From NCBI GenBank assembly GCA_035942915.1, contig DASZCR010000371.1, forward strand, positions 1 through 23,345: a stretch of 23,345 nt of DNA, written 5' to 3'. Made by a program: the position numbers and the translations under genes. Source of the DNA: DASZCR01 sp035942915 (GTDB taxonomy: Bacteria; Acidobacteriota; Blastocatellia; Pyrinomonadales; Pyrinomonadaceae). The notes beneath the pieces are model-generated. The model was not told where the DNA came from. It made no database searches and worked only from the letters and a program-made list of their open reading frames with translations. Within the stretch, counting starts at the first letter, position 1. Each line of letters opens with the position of its first letter. Positions 14,908-22,241 of the stretch are shown piece after piece.

Positions 14908-15693
14908 TTGAAGCTGACGGGCTGGCAAATCTCTCTTGGCTCGCTGGCAGAGTTAGTCGCCCCACTGTCTTTCGCGCTCGCCGTGCTGCTCTCGGCGTGG
15001 GTGCTCTATGACGCGCGCCGCCGCGCGCTGAAGTTCCCGGCAGTCCTCGCATGGACGCTCACGACACTTCTTTTCACGCCCGTCGTCTTTCCCCTCTACC
15101 TCGTCTCGCTCCTCTATGGCCGCACACGTCCGGCGACCGACACTCCTTCGTCCGAGACTCCGCCCGACGCGACTGTTGACGCCGAAGCGAGCGTCGCAGG
15201 CTCGGAGAGACGGCGTGGGTTCGCGCTCTCAAGGTTCGCGCTGCCGCTTCTCTACGTGTCTGCGCTGCTCTCTCCGGGCGCGCTCTATTTTTACTTCGAT
15301 TACAGAAGCGCCGACGCGCATCTTGCGCGCGCCGAGCAGGCCAAGTTGCGCAACCGGCGCACGCAGGCCATCCACGAATATCGCGCCGCCCTCTCGCTCG
15401 AAGACGACGCGCACACACGTAAACTCCTCGGCCTCGAACTAGCACATGAGGGACGCGCCCAGGAGGCGCTCGTCGAGTTCCTCGCCGCCGAACGCGCGGG
15501 CGAGCCAGACGACCTGCTCACCTTCCGCATCGCTTCCGCGCTCGACGCGCTCGGCCGCGCGAACGAGGCCGTCGCCGCCTATCAGAGATTCCTCTCGACC
15601 AGCGCCTGCGCCTCGTCCGTCGCGCCCGATGACAACTGCGAGACGGCGCGCCTGCGCCTCGAACAATTGCAGGGCGCGCCGCAGAACCCTTGA
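14908..15693 (+). CDS. Membrane protein with TPR-like C-terminal region
   Basis: A 261-residue protein of unknown function. Three hydrophobic segments are visible (about 14-33, 43-69 and 109-128), with a Thr/Pro/Glu linker between the second and third. The C-terminal part (about 130-250) is helical with TPR-like pairs such as RRTQAIHEYRAALSLEDDAHTRKL and ANEAVAAYQRFL. The start is probably TTG 14908, since no ATG or GTG lies upstream in frame after pyk; AGGCGGG is about 8 nt upstream. The layout is similar in concept to the YIP1-TPR protein at 4812-6122, but the membrane parts look unrelated. It ends before a strong terminator. Confidence 0.7.
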   Translation: MKLTGWQISLGSLAELVAPLSFALAVLLSAWVLYDARRRALKFPAVLAWTLTTLLFTPVVFPLYLVSLLYGRTRPATDTPSSETPPDATVDAEASVAGSERRRGFALSRFALPLLYVSALLSPGALYFYFDYRSADAHLARAEQAKLRNRRTQAIHEYRAALSLEDDAHTRKLLGLELAHEGRAQEALVEFLAAERAGEPDDLLTFRIASALDALGRANEAVAAYQRFLSTSACASSVAPDDNCETARLRLEQLQGAPQNP

Positions 15694-15716
15694 AGCCTTC
15701 GCGGCCGCGCATCGAA

Positions 15717-15759
15717 AGCAGAAAGGGCGGAGGATGATAAGTCCTCCGCCCTTTCTGCT
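15717..15759. terminator. Bidirectional terminator hairpin
   Basis: Perfect 18-nt arms (15717-15734 and 15742-15759, AGCAGAAAGGGCGGAGGA and its complement) flank a 7-nt loop. It lies between the + strand TPR gene (ends 15693) and the - strand radical SAM gene (ends 15778). There is no long U tract. Confidence 0.75.
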
Positions 15760-15777
15760 TCGATTGCTGAGAGTCGA

Positions 15778-16827
15778 TTATTCGACGCCGACCATCTCGC
15801 CGACCGTCTGCGTCTGCGTCGTCACCTCGGCCGCCTGCGGCTGCTGCGTCGGTGACTGCTGCTCGGTCTGCTCGAAGGGGCGTTGCGGGTTGCGCCAGTT
15901 GTCGAGGATAGCGACCTTGTGCGAGCAGGCGACGGTGCAGAGCGGCGCGCAGGGCTTCTCGGCGCTGTACTCGCGCTCGAAATCTTCCATCGTGTAGTCG
16001 GCCAGAGGGATGCCGGGGAAGCCGCGCTGCTGCGAGCAGTAATGCACGAGGCCGTCTTCGCAGATGTAGAGGTAGCGCGCGCCCGCGCGGCAGCGCCACT
16101 CGTTCGGACGCCCGGCCGCCAGATTATCCTGAAACCAGCCGAGCCGCGCATACTCCTGCTTAGCCAGTTGCTTCATCTCCTGATAGACGCGCTGCTCCCT
16201 CTCCGCGAGCGGCTTGAGCGTGCCGTGACCGTCGTGGATGACGCCGACCGTCGTTGAGAATCCCAACTCGACGGCGCGCCGGCCGATGCGGACGGCGTCC
16301 TCCGGATTCTTGATGCCGCCGCCGATGACGGAGTTGATGTTGATGTGAAAGTCGGCGTGTTCGGCGAGCCAGACGAGCCGCTTGTCCAGCAGACGCAGAG
16401 ACTTCTTCGAGACCTCGTCAGGCTCAACGTTGTCAATGCTGATTTGCAGGTATTCGAGTCCCGCTTCGTTGAAACGCCGAATCTTTTCCGGCGTCAGGTA
16501 GAAACCGTTGGTGATAAGCCCGGCAATCATCCCTCGACGACGGATGTGCGCGACTATCTCGTAAATCTCCGGGTGCATCATCGGCTCGCCGCCCGAAATG
16601 GTGATGACGGACGTGCCGAGGTCTGCGAGTTTGTCGAGCCGCCGCAGCATCTCTTCGGTCGGGACAGGGTCGGAGTAGTTGTCGTACTCGTTGCAGTAGG
16701 CGCAGGCGAGGTTGCAGCGGCGCATCGGGATGATGTGCGCGAGCACTGGATGACGCGACGACAGGAGTCCGCGCGAGATGAAACGCGCCTCGCGCATCTT
16801 CAGCCTGAGGAATGTGCTTCTCTTCAT
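15778..16827 (-). CDS. Radical SAM protein with C-terminal cysteine clusters (SPASM/twitch-like)
   Basis: A 349-residue radical SAM enzyme. The 4Fe-4S motif CxxxCxxC is C38, C42, C45 (RRCNLACAYC), followed by SGGEPMMHPE (78-87) and TNGFYL. Six further cysteines lie in two groups, C246/C256/C264 and C293/C297/C301, suggesting at least one auxiliary Fe-S cluster. The tail (about 315-349) is Gln/Thr/Pro-rich and disordered. A maturase or other small-molecule enzyme is possible. No precursor peptide gene, hopanoid or cofactor cluster is visible nearby, so no reaction is proposed. No clear ribosome site lies before ATG 16827. Confidence 0.87.
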   Translation of the reverse strand: MKRSTFLRLKMREARFISRGLLSSRHPVLAHIIPMRRCNLACAYCNEYDNYSDPVPTEEMLRRLDKLADLGTSVITISGGEPMMHPEIYEIVAHIRRRGMIAGLITNGFYLTPEKIRRFNEAGLEYLQISIDNVEPDEVSKKSLRLLDKRLVWLAEHADFHININSVIGGGIKNPEDAVRIGRRAVELGFSTTVGVIHDGHGTLKPLAEREQRVYQEMKQLAKQEYARLGWFQDNLAAGRPNEWRCRAGARYLYICEDGLVHYCSQQRGFPGIPLADYTMEDFEREYSAEKPCAPLCTVACSHKVAILDNWRNPQRPFEQTEQQSPTQQPQAAEVTTQTQTVGEMVGVE

Positions 16828-17010
16828 CTAGTCTGTATTAGGTTGAGCCGTCGCCGAAGAGAGTGGAAACGCTTTTGTGCGCGACGCCTCTGTCTGCTAA
16901 CCCTCGGAGTCTACACGGACAACGGAGAACATACAAAAGAAGCGCGTGCGAACGCAAGCGTCGGTCGCTCAGTAAGGCGCGCCGTGTGTGCCGCCCTGCC
17001 CGAACATGGC

Positions 17011-17045
17011 GAAGGGCTTCGGAACTCTCCGTGCCGAAGCCCTTC
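17011..17045 (-). terminator. Hairpin after the LolA-like gene
   Basis: Perfect 12-nt arms (17011-17022 and 17034-17045, GAAGGGCTTCGG and its complement) with an 11-nt loop lie 46 bp beyond the stop at 17092. There is no U tract, so it may be a Rho-assisted terminator or an mRNA-protecting stem. Confidence 0.5.
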
Positions 17046-17091
17046 ACACCGAATCCGAGATTATCTGCCGCGCTTCTCTCTTTCGGCGGCC

Positions 17092-17799
17092 TTAGCCCTT
17101 GACGACCTTCGCGCCGCCGATGTCGAGTTTGAAGACGCTGGAATCGACGCGCGCGTTCTTCTGCACGTTGGTCAGGCGCACGGTCGTCGCGTCGTTGTTG
17201 CGCTCGACGACGCGCGTCTGCACGGGCATGCCGCTGTCGTCAACCCAGACCTCTGCGAACTGATAGCCCGCGCCGCCCTTCGGCGTCAGTTTCAACTGCG
17301 TCACGTGCAGGTTGCCGTAGAGGATGCCTTCGCCGACGAACTCGACGATGAAGTTGTTGCGCAACTGCGCGCCCGAAGCGTTGAGGCCGAAGCCGAGAAC
17401 GCTGCTCACCTTATTGCTGCCCTTGCCGGAATTGGCGCTGCCTTTGTAGGCCACGTTCTGACGGGGCTTGAGCAGAGTGTACTGACCGTTTTCGACCGCG
17501 AGGGTTTCGCGCGCCGGACGCGTCCAATCGACTCTGAGCGAGACGTTGCGACCGGAGCCGGGCACGTACTGCACCTCGCCGTCGTACCGCTCGTACTGCT
17601 TAATCTGCGCGTTGTACTTCTGCATGGTGATACCGGCGCGGAGGCTGCGCAGGTCGCGCCGGTTGCGCTCCATGCGGTTGAGAATCGAACTGACCAAACC
17701 TGCGCTCTGCGCGTTGGCGGTGGTGCTGCGAGAGGGGACGACCACCGGCGCGGCTAAGAGGAGCGCCATCACGAGGCCAAGCGTTATCAACTTCTTCAT
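17092..17799 (-). CDS. LolA-like periplasmic lipoprotein carrier homologue
   Basis: A 235-residue exported protein. A signal peptide (1-31, ending TANA before QSAG) is followed by a LolA/LppX-type pattern: helix VSSILNRMERNRRDLRSLRAGI, then beta strands with VSLRVDWTRPARETLAVENGQYTLLKPRQNVAYKG and, late, YQFAEVWVDDSGMPVQTRVVERNNDATTVRLTNVQKNARVDSSVFKL, which matches the typical LolA C-terminal region. LolA carries lipoproteins across the periplasm. The start has a strong AAAGGAG about 6 nt upstream. It has a near-ideal own promoter and is last in the - strand cluster containing an ABC transporter and a lipoprotein. Outer-membrane sorting proteins of the same fold are an alternative. Confidence 0.75.
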   Translation of the reverse strand: MKKLITLGLVMALLLAAPVVVPSRSTTANAQSAGLVSSILNRMERNRRDLRSLRAGITMQKYNAQIKQYERYDGEVQYVPGSGRNVSLRVDWTRPARETLAVENGQYTLLKPRQNVAYKGSANSGKGSNKVSSVLGFGLNASGAQLRNNFIVEFVGEGILYGNLHVTQLKLTPKGGAGYQFAEVWVDDSGMPVQTRVVERNNDATTVRLTNVQKNARVDSSVFKLDIGGAKVVKG

Positions 17800-17856
17800 A
17801 CCAACTCCTTTGGGAAACTGTTCGGGAGACTCCTGCCCGGTCTCGAAAACCGTGCG

Positions 17857-17884
17857 ATTATAAATAACGATTACTCGATGTCAA
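17857..17884 (-). promoter_or_regulatory. Consensus sigma70 promoter for the LolA-like gene
   Basis: On the - strand TTGACA (17884-17879), 16-nt spacer, TATAAT (17862-17857): both hexamers are full consensus. The -35 overlaps the last codons of the upstream gene, which ends at 17871. Confidence 0.75.
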
Positions 17885-18221
17885 CCTCGAAGGCCACCGT
17901 CCGGCCGCCTTCGCCCGTCACCGCCCGCCAGCGCAGCACGCGCGCGTCCTCCCTGCCTGATGCAATTCGCACGCCGCGCTCAACTGCCTGCTGGTCGGGA
18001 TTAGGCCCCAGAATGTCGGGGCTGATGAGCAGCTTAATCGCTCCAACTGAAGGATTTTGATGCCTGATGAGGCTGCCCGGTTGGCTCGTCTCGAACCAGC
18101 TTTTGGGCGTCAGGAAGATGAAAGCGAGGATGAGCGCGCAGAGCACGTCGTACTGCCACGTGTTGCGGCCGTAAGACCAGAAAACGACCTTCTTGAAGAC
18201 TCGTCCGACGGGGGAAATCAT
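17871..18221 (-). CDS. Small single-pass membrane protein, unknown function
   Basis: A 116-residue protein. A cytoplasmic-looking N-terminus (SPVGRVFKKVVFWSYGRNTWQYD) precedes one membrane segment (about 25-40, VLCALILAFIFLTPKSWF). The outer C-terminal region is predicted to be a small beta domain. I do not recognise a family. It lies between the ABC ATPase and the LolA-like gene in the same direction, with its own candidate promoter just upstream, and may assist the envelope cluster (inference from position). There is no clear ribosome site before ATG 18221. Confidence 0.7.
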   Translation of the reverse strand: MISPVGRVFKKVVFWSYGRNTWQYDVLCALILAFIFLTPKSWFETSQPGSLIRHQNPSVGAIKLLISPDILGPNPDQQAVERGVRIASGREDARVLRWRAVTGEGGRTVAFEVDIE

Positions 18222-18275
18222 AAAAATAGAATGTTTCGACGCCAGAAAATATTACGAGGAGGGCGGGGGGTTTCG

Positions 18276-18307
18276 GATTGCAAACGAGGGATAATAATTT
18301 TGCAATC
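18276..18307 (-). other. 9-bp inverted repeat downstream of the ABC ATPase
   Basis: GATTGCAAA (18276-18284) and TTTGCAATC (18299-18307) flank an AT-rich 14-nt loop, between the ATPase stop codon and the small membrane gene. It could be a weak terminator or an operator in that gene's leader. Confidence 0.35.
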
Positions 18308-18338
18308 TCGGCCGCTTCCGGCGACGAGGTCGGGCTGT

Positions 18339-18368
18339 ATTATATCTGCACGCGAGTCGTCGGCGCAA
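18339..18368 (-). promoter_or_regulatory. Candidate promoter for the small membrane protein gene
   Basis: On the - strand TTGCGC (18368-18363), 18-nt spacer, TATAAT (18344-18339). The -10 overlaps the ATPase stop codon TAA at 18342-18340. Confidence 0.5.
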
Positions 18369-19044
18369 CAATTTGTCCGTCGCGCATCTGTACGATGCGG
18401 CGACACATGGCGGCGGCCTCCGGGTTGTGTGTAATCATCACGATGGTCTGGTTGAGGCGGTAGTTCATCTCCTGAAACATGTTGAGGACGATGGCCGAGT
18501 TCTCGGTGTCGAGATTGCCGGTCGGCTCGTCTGCGAGGACGATGGCCGGGTTGGTGACGAGAGCGCGCGCGAGCGCGACCCTCTGCTGCTCGCCGCCGGA
18601 GAGTTCGAGCGGCTTGTGATGCATCTTGTCCTCAAGTTGAAGCAGACGCAGGATTTCCCGCCGCCTTTCGGGGTCGTCCTTTTTCCCGTTACCCGCACCG
18701 GCGTGGATGCGCTCGGCAAGCCGCAGATTCCCTTCGGCCGTGAGCGTCGGAAACAGGTTGAAACGCTGGAAGACGAAGCCTATCTTGCGTCGGCGGATGT
18801 CCGTCCGGCGTGCGTCCGAGACGCTCGTCATGTCCTCGTCGTCAATCTGGATGCGGCCGGAAGTGGGCGTCAGCAGACCGCCGAGCAGGTGCAACAGCGT
18901 TGACTTTCCGCACCCGGAAGGCCCCATGATGGCGAGAAATTCGCCCTCCTCCACGTCGAGCGAGACGCCGCGCAAGGCAGGCACATCGACGCTCCCGATG
19001 CGGTAGACTTTCTCCAGATTTTCGGCTTTGAGAATCGTTCTCAT
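18340..19044 (-). CDS. ABC transporter ATP-binding protein, LolD/MacB type
   Basis: A 234-residue ATPase. Walker A is GPSGCGKST (41-49), Q-loop Q93 (FVFQRFNLFPTLTAEGN), signature LSGGEQ (148-153), Walker B IVLADEP (168-174) with D-loop GNLD, and H-loop H206. NLFPTLTAEGN and the short length are typical of the LolD/MacB/FtsE group that pairs with FtsX-fold permeases. It lies downstream of such a permease with repeat copy 3 between them. The bases before ATG 19044 are the repeat flank and carry no Shine-Dalgarno. It probably powers extraction of a lipoprotein or other envelope molecule, by analogy with Lol or MacAB. Confidence 0.93.
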   Translation of the reverse strand: MRTILKAENLEKVYRIGSVDVPALRGVSLDVEEGEFLAIMGPSGCGKSTLLHLLGGLLTPTSGRIQIDDEDMTSVSDARRTDIRRRKIGFVFQRFNLFPTLTAEGNLRLAERIHAGAGNGKKDDPERRREILRLLQLEDKMHHKPLELSGGEQQRVALARALVTNPAIVLADEPTGNLDTENSAIVLNMFQEMNYRLNQTIVMITHNPEAAAMCRRIVQMRDGQIVAPTTRVQI

Positions 19045-19054
19045 AAGTCATCAA

Positions 19055-19150
19055 GTGATGGGTGATAGGCGATAAGTGATAGGATAAAACCTGTCTTCAT
19101 CTTATCACCCATCACCTCTCACCTATCACGCTCTTCTCATCACCTCTCAC
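19055..19150. repeat. Heptamer-armed palindromic repeat, copy 3
   Basis: Left arm: GTGATGG, GTGATAG, GCGATAA, GTGATAG (19055-19082). Centre: GATAAAACCTGTCTTCATC (19083-19101). Right arm: seven phased units at 19102-19150, the fifth divergent (GCTCTTC). The last unit, CTCTCAC (19144-19150), contains on the - strand the TGA stop of the permease gene. The copy fills the whole gap between the permease and ATPase genes. Confidence 0.9.
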
Positions 19151-20244
19151 TCGTAAGAGAGGGCGCTGACGGGGTCGAGGTTGGCGGCACGGATGGCCGG
19201 GTAGAGGGCGCCGAGCACGCCGCCGCCGAGGCCAATCAGCGCCGCCGTCAGCGCCCACGCCCAGCCGTACTCGAAGACCAGACCGTAGGCGCGATGAATC
19301 AGATAGCCCGCGACGAACGAGACGGCGAAGCCGACGACGAGGCCGAGCAGGCTAATCAGTATCGCCTCCTTCTCGATGACCCCGACGATGTAGCCGCGCG
19401 ACGCGCCGAGCGCCTTCAAGACTCCGATTTCGCGCGTCCGCTCCGTTATCGTCGTATACATCGCCAGCATCACGACGAGCGCGCTGACGACCGCCGAGAG
19501 ACCGACGAGCGTCCGCAGAAAGACGCCGAGATACGGGATGCTCTTTTCGGGGCTGATGAACACGTCGCGCACGAACTGTAGTTTGTTGCCGGGCAGCGCC
19601 TCGTCAATGCGGCGCGCCATCGCCACCTCGTCCTGCGGGTTCTTCAGCTTGACGTAAATCCACGTACACTTCTCCGGCGTCTCCAACGCGTCCTGCATTG
19701 CGGCCAGAGACATCTTGACGCGCGGGCCTGCCTCCGGCGTGTAGATGCCGACGACGCGATAGGGCAAGTCGCCGAAGAGCTTGATGGTGCTGCCTATCTT
19801 GAGGTCGTTGTTGGCCGCCTTCGTCTCGTCGATGACGACCTCGTCGAGCGCCTCCGGCCCGCGTCCCTCGACGAGACTCATCCCGTTCATCTCGGCGAAC
19901 GGTTGCCAGTCAACGCCCTCAAGCTGCTCGAAGCCGAAGCCGCGTCCGCCCTGCGACACGTAGCGAATCGAAGGCACGGCCGACGCAACGCCCTCAATCT
20001 TCATCAACTCATCTGCGTACTGCACGGGCAGGTTCGCGGCCGACGCCATCAGGCTCGTCGAACCCGGCCGCGTAAAAATCATCTCCGCGCGCACGTTCGA
20101 CGAGCGACGCTGCATGTCGTTCGACATCCCGCGCGCCAGCCCCGTAAATAGCATCACGAGACAGACGCCGAGCGCCACGCCCGCGATGCTCACCATCGCG
20201 CGCACCGGACGCTGTCTGATGTTGGCGGCAACCAGATTATCCAT
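19147..20244 (-). CDS. ABC transporter permease, FtsX/MacB-LolC type
   Basis: A 365-residue permease. N-terminal membrane helix 1 (about 15-38) follows the family start MDNLVAANIRQRPVRA. A large outer MacB-PCD domain (about 45-225) follows, then three membrane helices (about 235-355) with the FtsX signature TTITERTREIGVLKALGASRGYI and the closing GALYPAIRAANLDPVSALSYE. The ATG 20244 start is preferred over TTG 20247. There is no Shine-Dalgarno; repeat copy 4 lies 9 nt upstream. It pairs with the ATPase downstream and follows a lipoprotein gene. With one permease gene it would act as a homodimer, as in MacB, rather than a LolC/LolE heterodimer. Cargo is unknown. Confidence 0.92.
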   Translation of the reverse strand: MDNLVAANIRQRPVRAMVSIAGVALGVCLVMLFTGLARGMSNDMQRRSSNVRAEMIFTRPGSTSLMASAANLPVQYADELMKIEGVASAVPSIRYVSQGGRGFGFEQLEGVDWQPFAEMNGMSLVEGRGPEALDEVVIDETKAANNDLKIGSTIKLFGDLPYRVVGIYTPEAGPRVKMSLAAMQDALETPEKCTWIYVKLKNPQDEVAMARRIDEALPGNKLQFVRDVFISPEKSIPYLGVFLRTLVGLSAVVSALVVMLAMYTTITERTREIGVLKALGASRGYIVGVIEKEAILISLLGLVVGFAVSFVAGYLIHRAYGLVFEYGWAWALTAALIGLGGGVLGALYPAIRAANLDPVSALSYE

Positions 20245-20253
20245 CAATCAATG

Positions 20254-20328
20254 GTGATGGGTGATAGGTGATAGGTGATGGGATAAAAACTGTCTTCTTC
20301 CTATCACCTATCACCCATCACTTATCAC
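20254..20328. repeat. Heptamer-armed palindromic repeat, copy 4
   Basis: Left arm: GTGATGG, GTGATAG, GTGATAG, GTGATGG (20254-20281). Centre: GATAAAAACTGTCTTCTTC (20282-20300). Right arm: CTATCAC, CTATCAC, CCATCAC, TTATCAC (20301-20328), then TTTT. It spans the gap between the lipoprotein stop (20336) and the permease start (20244). Confidence 0.92.
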
Positions 20329-20335
20329 TTTTCTC

Positions 20336-21430
20336 TTACTGCCTGTTTCGTTCGTCAAGGTTGACTTCCGGCAGATTCGAGTTGTTCTTGAGGATGAAGA
20401 TGTCTTCCTCGTACTGCTCGTCGACGCGCGCCTCTTCGGGGGCCTGAAAAGTGATGCGTAGCGAGTAGTGGTCTTGCGGGCGCGTCAGTTCTATCTCGGA
20501 GGGCAGGCGGTAACGCCCCTGCTCGCCGAAGTTTCTCGGCTCGCGGTAGACCACGTCTGTGACGAGTTTGCCCGCGTCGTCGTAGTTCTGCACGCGCGCG
20601 AGGTTGAGTTGGCCGACGCGATTGAACCAGAAGCGGCGCAGCAGCCGCGCGCGGTTGGCATTCTCCGGCGCGAGTTCGGCCAGCAGGTAGTAGCCGCGCA
20701 CGACGCGCGCGCCGCGCTTTGCCCCCTGCCGCGTGTCCGGCTCCTCCTCAAAGCTTTCCGAGAGCGAGTAAATCACGTTGGAGCCTTCGGTGGTGGCCGG
20801 GCGCAGCATGAGCGCGTCGGTGAAGTGCTGCGGGCGCAGACCTGAGAGCGAACTGACGGCGGCGCGCTGCATGTTGGCCTGCCTGTTGCCGTCCTTGCCG
20901 CAGGGCGAAGCGCCGTTGCGCGCCGTTCCGAGCGTCACGCCGTCGCCCGCGTCGACGCGCGTGTAGCTGGCCGTGTTCGTCCCGCGCGCGAACTTCTTGT
21001 AACGCTCGTCGCCTTGGAAGACCGCCACCCAGAAGTGCTCGCCGTCGCTGCTCATGTCGGCGACCTTGACGCCGAAGGGCGCTTTGATTGAGAGGTAAAT
21101 CTGTCCGGGACGTTGGAGGATGAGCGTGCCGTCGGCCGTGCGATACTTTTCGGCCACGCCGCACTCGGCAAACGAGGTGTCGAGAAACTGCACGTCGATG
21201 CGCCCCTGAAGCGAGCGCACCTGCGCGATGCGGTTAATCTCGGCGAGGAGGCCGTTCATGTCGGCTTCGACGAGCGGGCCGATGACGGGCGGCACTGTGA
21301 CCTTGTTTTTGACGAACCTATCTTTGAGCGCGCCGCAGCCGCTCGACACGACGAGGGCGAAGCAGACGACGAGCGCGGACGCGATGCGGCGCGCGCGTTT
21401 GAGCTTCTTCGGATGGCTTGAGTCAATCAT
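20336..21430 (-). CDS. Lipoprotein with LolA/LolB-like features
   Basis: A 364-residue lipoprotein. An export signal (about 15-31) ends in VVSSGC, giving C32 as the probable lipidated residue. Residues 55-150 recall the LolA/LolB fold: helix MNGLLAEINRIAQVRSLQGRI, then TADGTLILQRPGQIYLSIKAPFGVKVADMSSDGEHFWVAV. Late strands include FWFNRVGQLNLARVQNYDDAGKLVTDVVYRE, again LolA-like (product strand plus polarity of the end). An insert (about 165-215) carries Gly/Asn-rich sequence with a Cys. It is first in the cluster ahead of the permease and ATPase, with an extended -10 promoter upstream. A role as lipid or lipoprotein acceptor is inferred from fold and position. Confidence 0.78.
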   Translation of the reverse strand: MIDSSHPKKLKRARRIASALVVCFALVVSSGCGALKDRFVKNKVTVPPVIGPLVEADMNGLLAEINRIAQVRSLQGRIDVQFLDTSFAECGVAEKYRTADGTLILQRPGQIYLSIKAPFGVKVADMSSDGEHFWVAVFQGDERYKKFARGTNTASYTRVDAGDGVTLGTARNGASPCGKDGNRQANMQRAAVSSLSGLRPQHFTDALMLRPATTEGSNVIYSLSESFEEEPDTRQGAKRGARVVRGYYLLAELAPENANRARLLRRFWFNRVGQLNLARVQNYDDAGKLVTDVVYREPRNFGEQGRYRLPSEIELTRPQDHYSLRITFQAPEEARVDEQYEEDIFILKNNSNLPEVNLDERNRQ

Positions 21431-21758
21431 CTACGGGATATTTACGCCCGGCCGCCTCGGCCGAAGCCTCAATTTATACCAAGAGAGAGCGCCGGTATTT
21501 AATTTTGGCAAGCTAACAAACAGGTTCGCCCTTGTCAACGCGCCTTCCGCGCAAACCGTCAAGACGACTCGGCGCGTTCACCCGACGCACGCACTTCGCA
21601 TAATTTCGTCACGCGCTTCCGGCAGTTCGTCACACGCCTCAACGCCCGGTCACATTCTTCAAAAACAGCCCTCATTTGCCGGAACTTTTCGCCGCCTTCG
21701 CGCGCATTACGTGTGGCAACCACACTTCCCCCGCACGGGGCGCGAAAGGAATTCGAGA
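21431..21758. other. Divergent intergenic region
   Basis: 328 bp between the lipoprotein gene (-) and a small exported protein gene (+). It holds the - strand extended -10 at 21472-21481, a weak + strand promoter candidate (TTCACC at 21577, CATAAT at 21599, 16-nt spacer) and a short hairpin GTGTGG-CAA-CCACAC at 21711-21725. The + open frame through it has no start or coding character. Confidence 0.55.
21472..21481 (-). promoter_or_regulatory. Extended -10 promoter for the lipoprotein-transporter cluster
   Basis: On the - strand TGGTATAAAT (21481-21472) has the TGn extension before TATAAA. No good -35 lies at 16-18 nt, as allowed for extended -10 promoters. The leader would be about 35 nt. 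Confidence 0.5.
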
Positions 21759-22148
21759 ATGAAAAACAGACTACACCGCATCGCTCTTGCCCTCTTAGTG
21801 TGCGCACTCTTACAGACGGCCGCGCTGGCCGGAGGCCGCAGCTACAACGTCTCCTTCAAACAGGACGTGACCGTCGGCGACACGCTCGTCAAAGAAGGCG
21901 ACTACCGCGTCGCCTACGACGAAGAGAACAAAGAGTTGCACATCATTCGCGGCAACAAGGTCATCGCCCGCGCCAACGCGACGCTCGAAGAGACCAAGAG
22001 CACGAGCAAGTACAAGCCGGTCTACCGCACGCTCAAGAACAACGGCGGCGATGTGCTCCTGCTGGCCGTCGAAGTTGGCGACAAGTATGCCGTCGTCAGC
22101 AGCAACAAGATTGCCGAAGCGCGCACGGCCTCTCCGGCCGGTCAGTAA
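21759..22148 (+). CDS. Small exported protein, unknown function
   Basis: A 129-residue protein. The start at ATG 21759 has AAAGGA 8 nt upstream and gives a clean signal peptide (1-24, cleavage after ALA). The mature part is beta-rich, starting GRSYNVSFKQDVTVGDTLVKEGDYRVAYDEENKELHI, suggesting one compact beta domain with a repeated strand-turn pattern, and ends in a charged strand (VGDKYAVVSSNKIAEA). I recognise no named family. It is divergent from the lipoprotein-transporter cluster and transcribed alone. Confidence 0.82.
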   Translation: MKNRLHRIALALLVCALLQTAALAGGRSYNVSFKQDVTVGDTLVKEGDYRVAYDEENKELHIIRGNKVIARANATLEETKSTSKYKPVYRTLKNNGGDVLLLAVEVGDKYAVVSSNKIAEARTASPAGQ

Positions 22149-22169
22149 ACGCGACAAAAAACTTTCGCA

Positions 22170-22230
22170 AGGATGACGCTTGACGCTGCCGCGCTTCGAG
22201 ACGCGCGCGCTCGACGTGAGGCGTCATCCT
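22170..22230. terminator. Possible long-loop hairpin between convergent genes
   Basis: AGGATGACGC (22170-22179) and GCGTCATCCT (22221-22230) are perfect complements enclosing 41 nt of GC-rich sequence. It lies between the + gene ending 22148 and the - gene ending 22242. There is no U tract, so the terminator role is uncertain. Confidence 0.4.
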
Positions 22231-22241
22231 CCGGCGAGAGT

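Noticed and set aside
15735..15741. TGATAAG in a terminator loop as a relic of the heptamer repeat
   Set aside because: A single 7-base match without phased neighbours is expected by chance.
18340..20244. Naming the ABC pair as MacB drug efflux
   Set aside because: No MacA-type adaptor or TolC is nearby; the lipoprotein and LolA-like neighbours point to envelope trafficking, so no drug role is claimed.
21228..21758. Long N-terminal extension of the small exported protein
   Set aside because: The frame is open by chance and overlaps the lipoprotein gene on the other strand. ATG 21759 has AAAGGA and starts a clean signal peptide.
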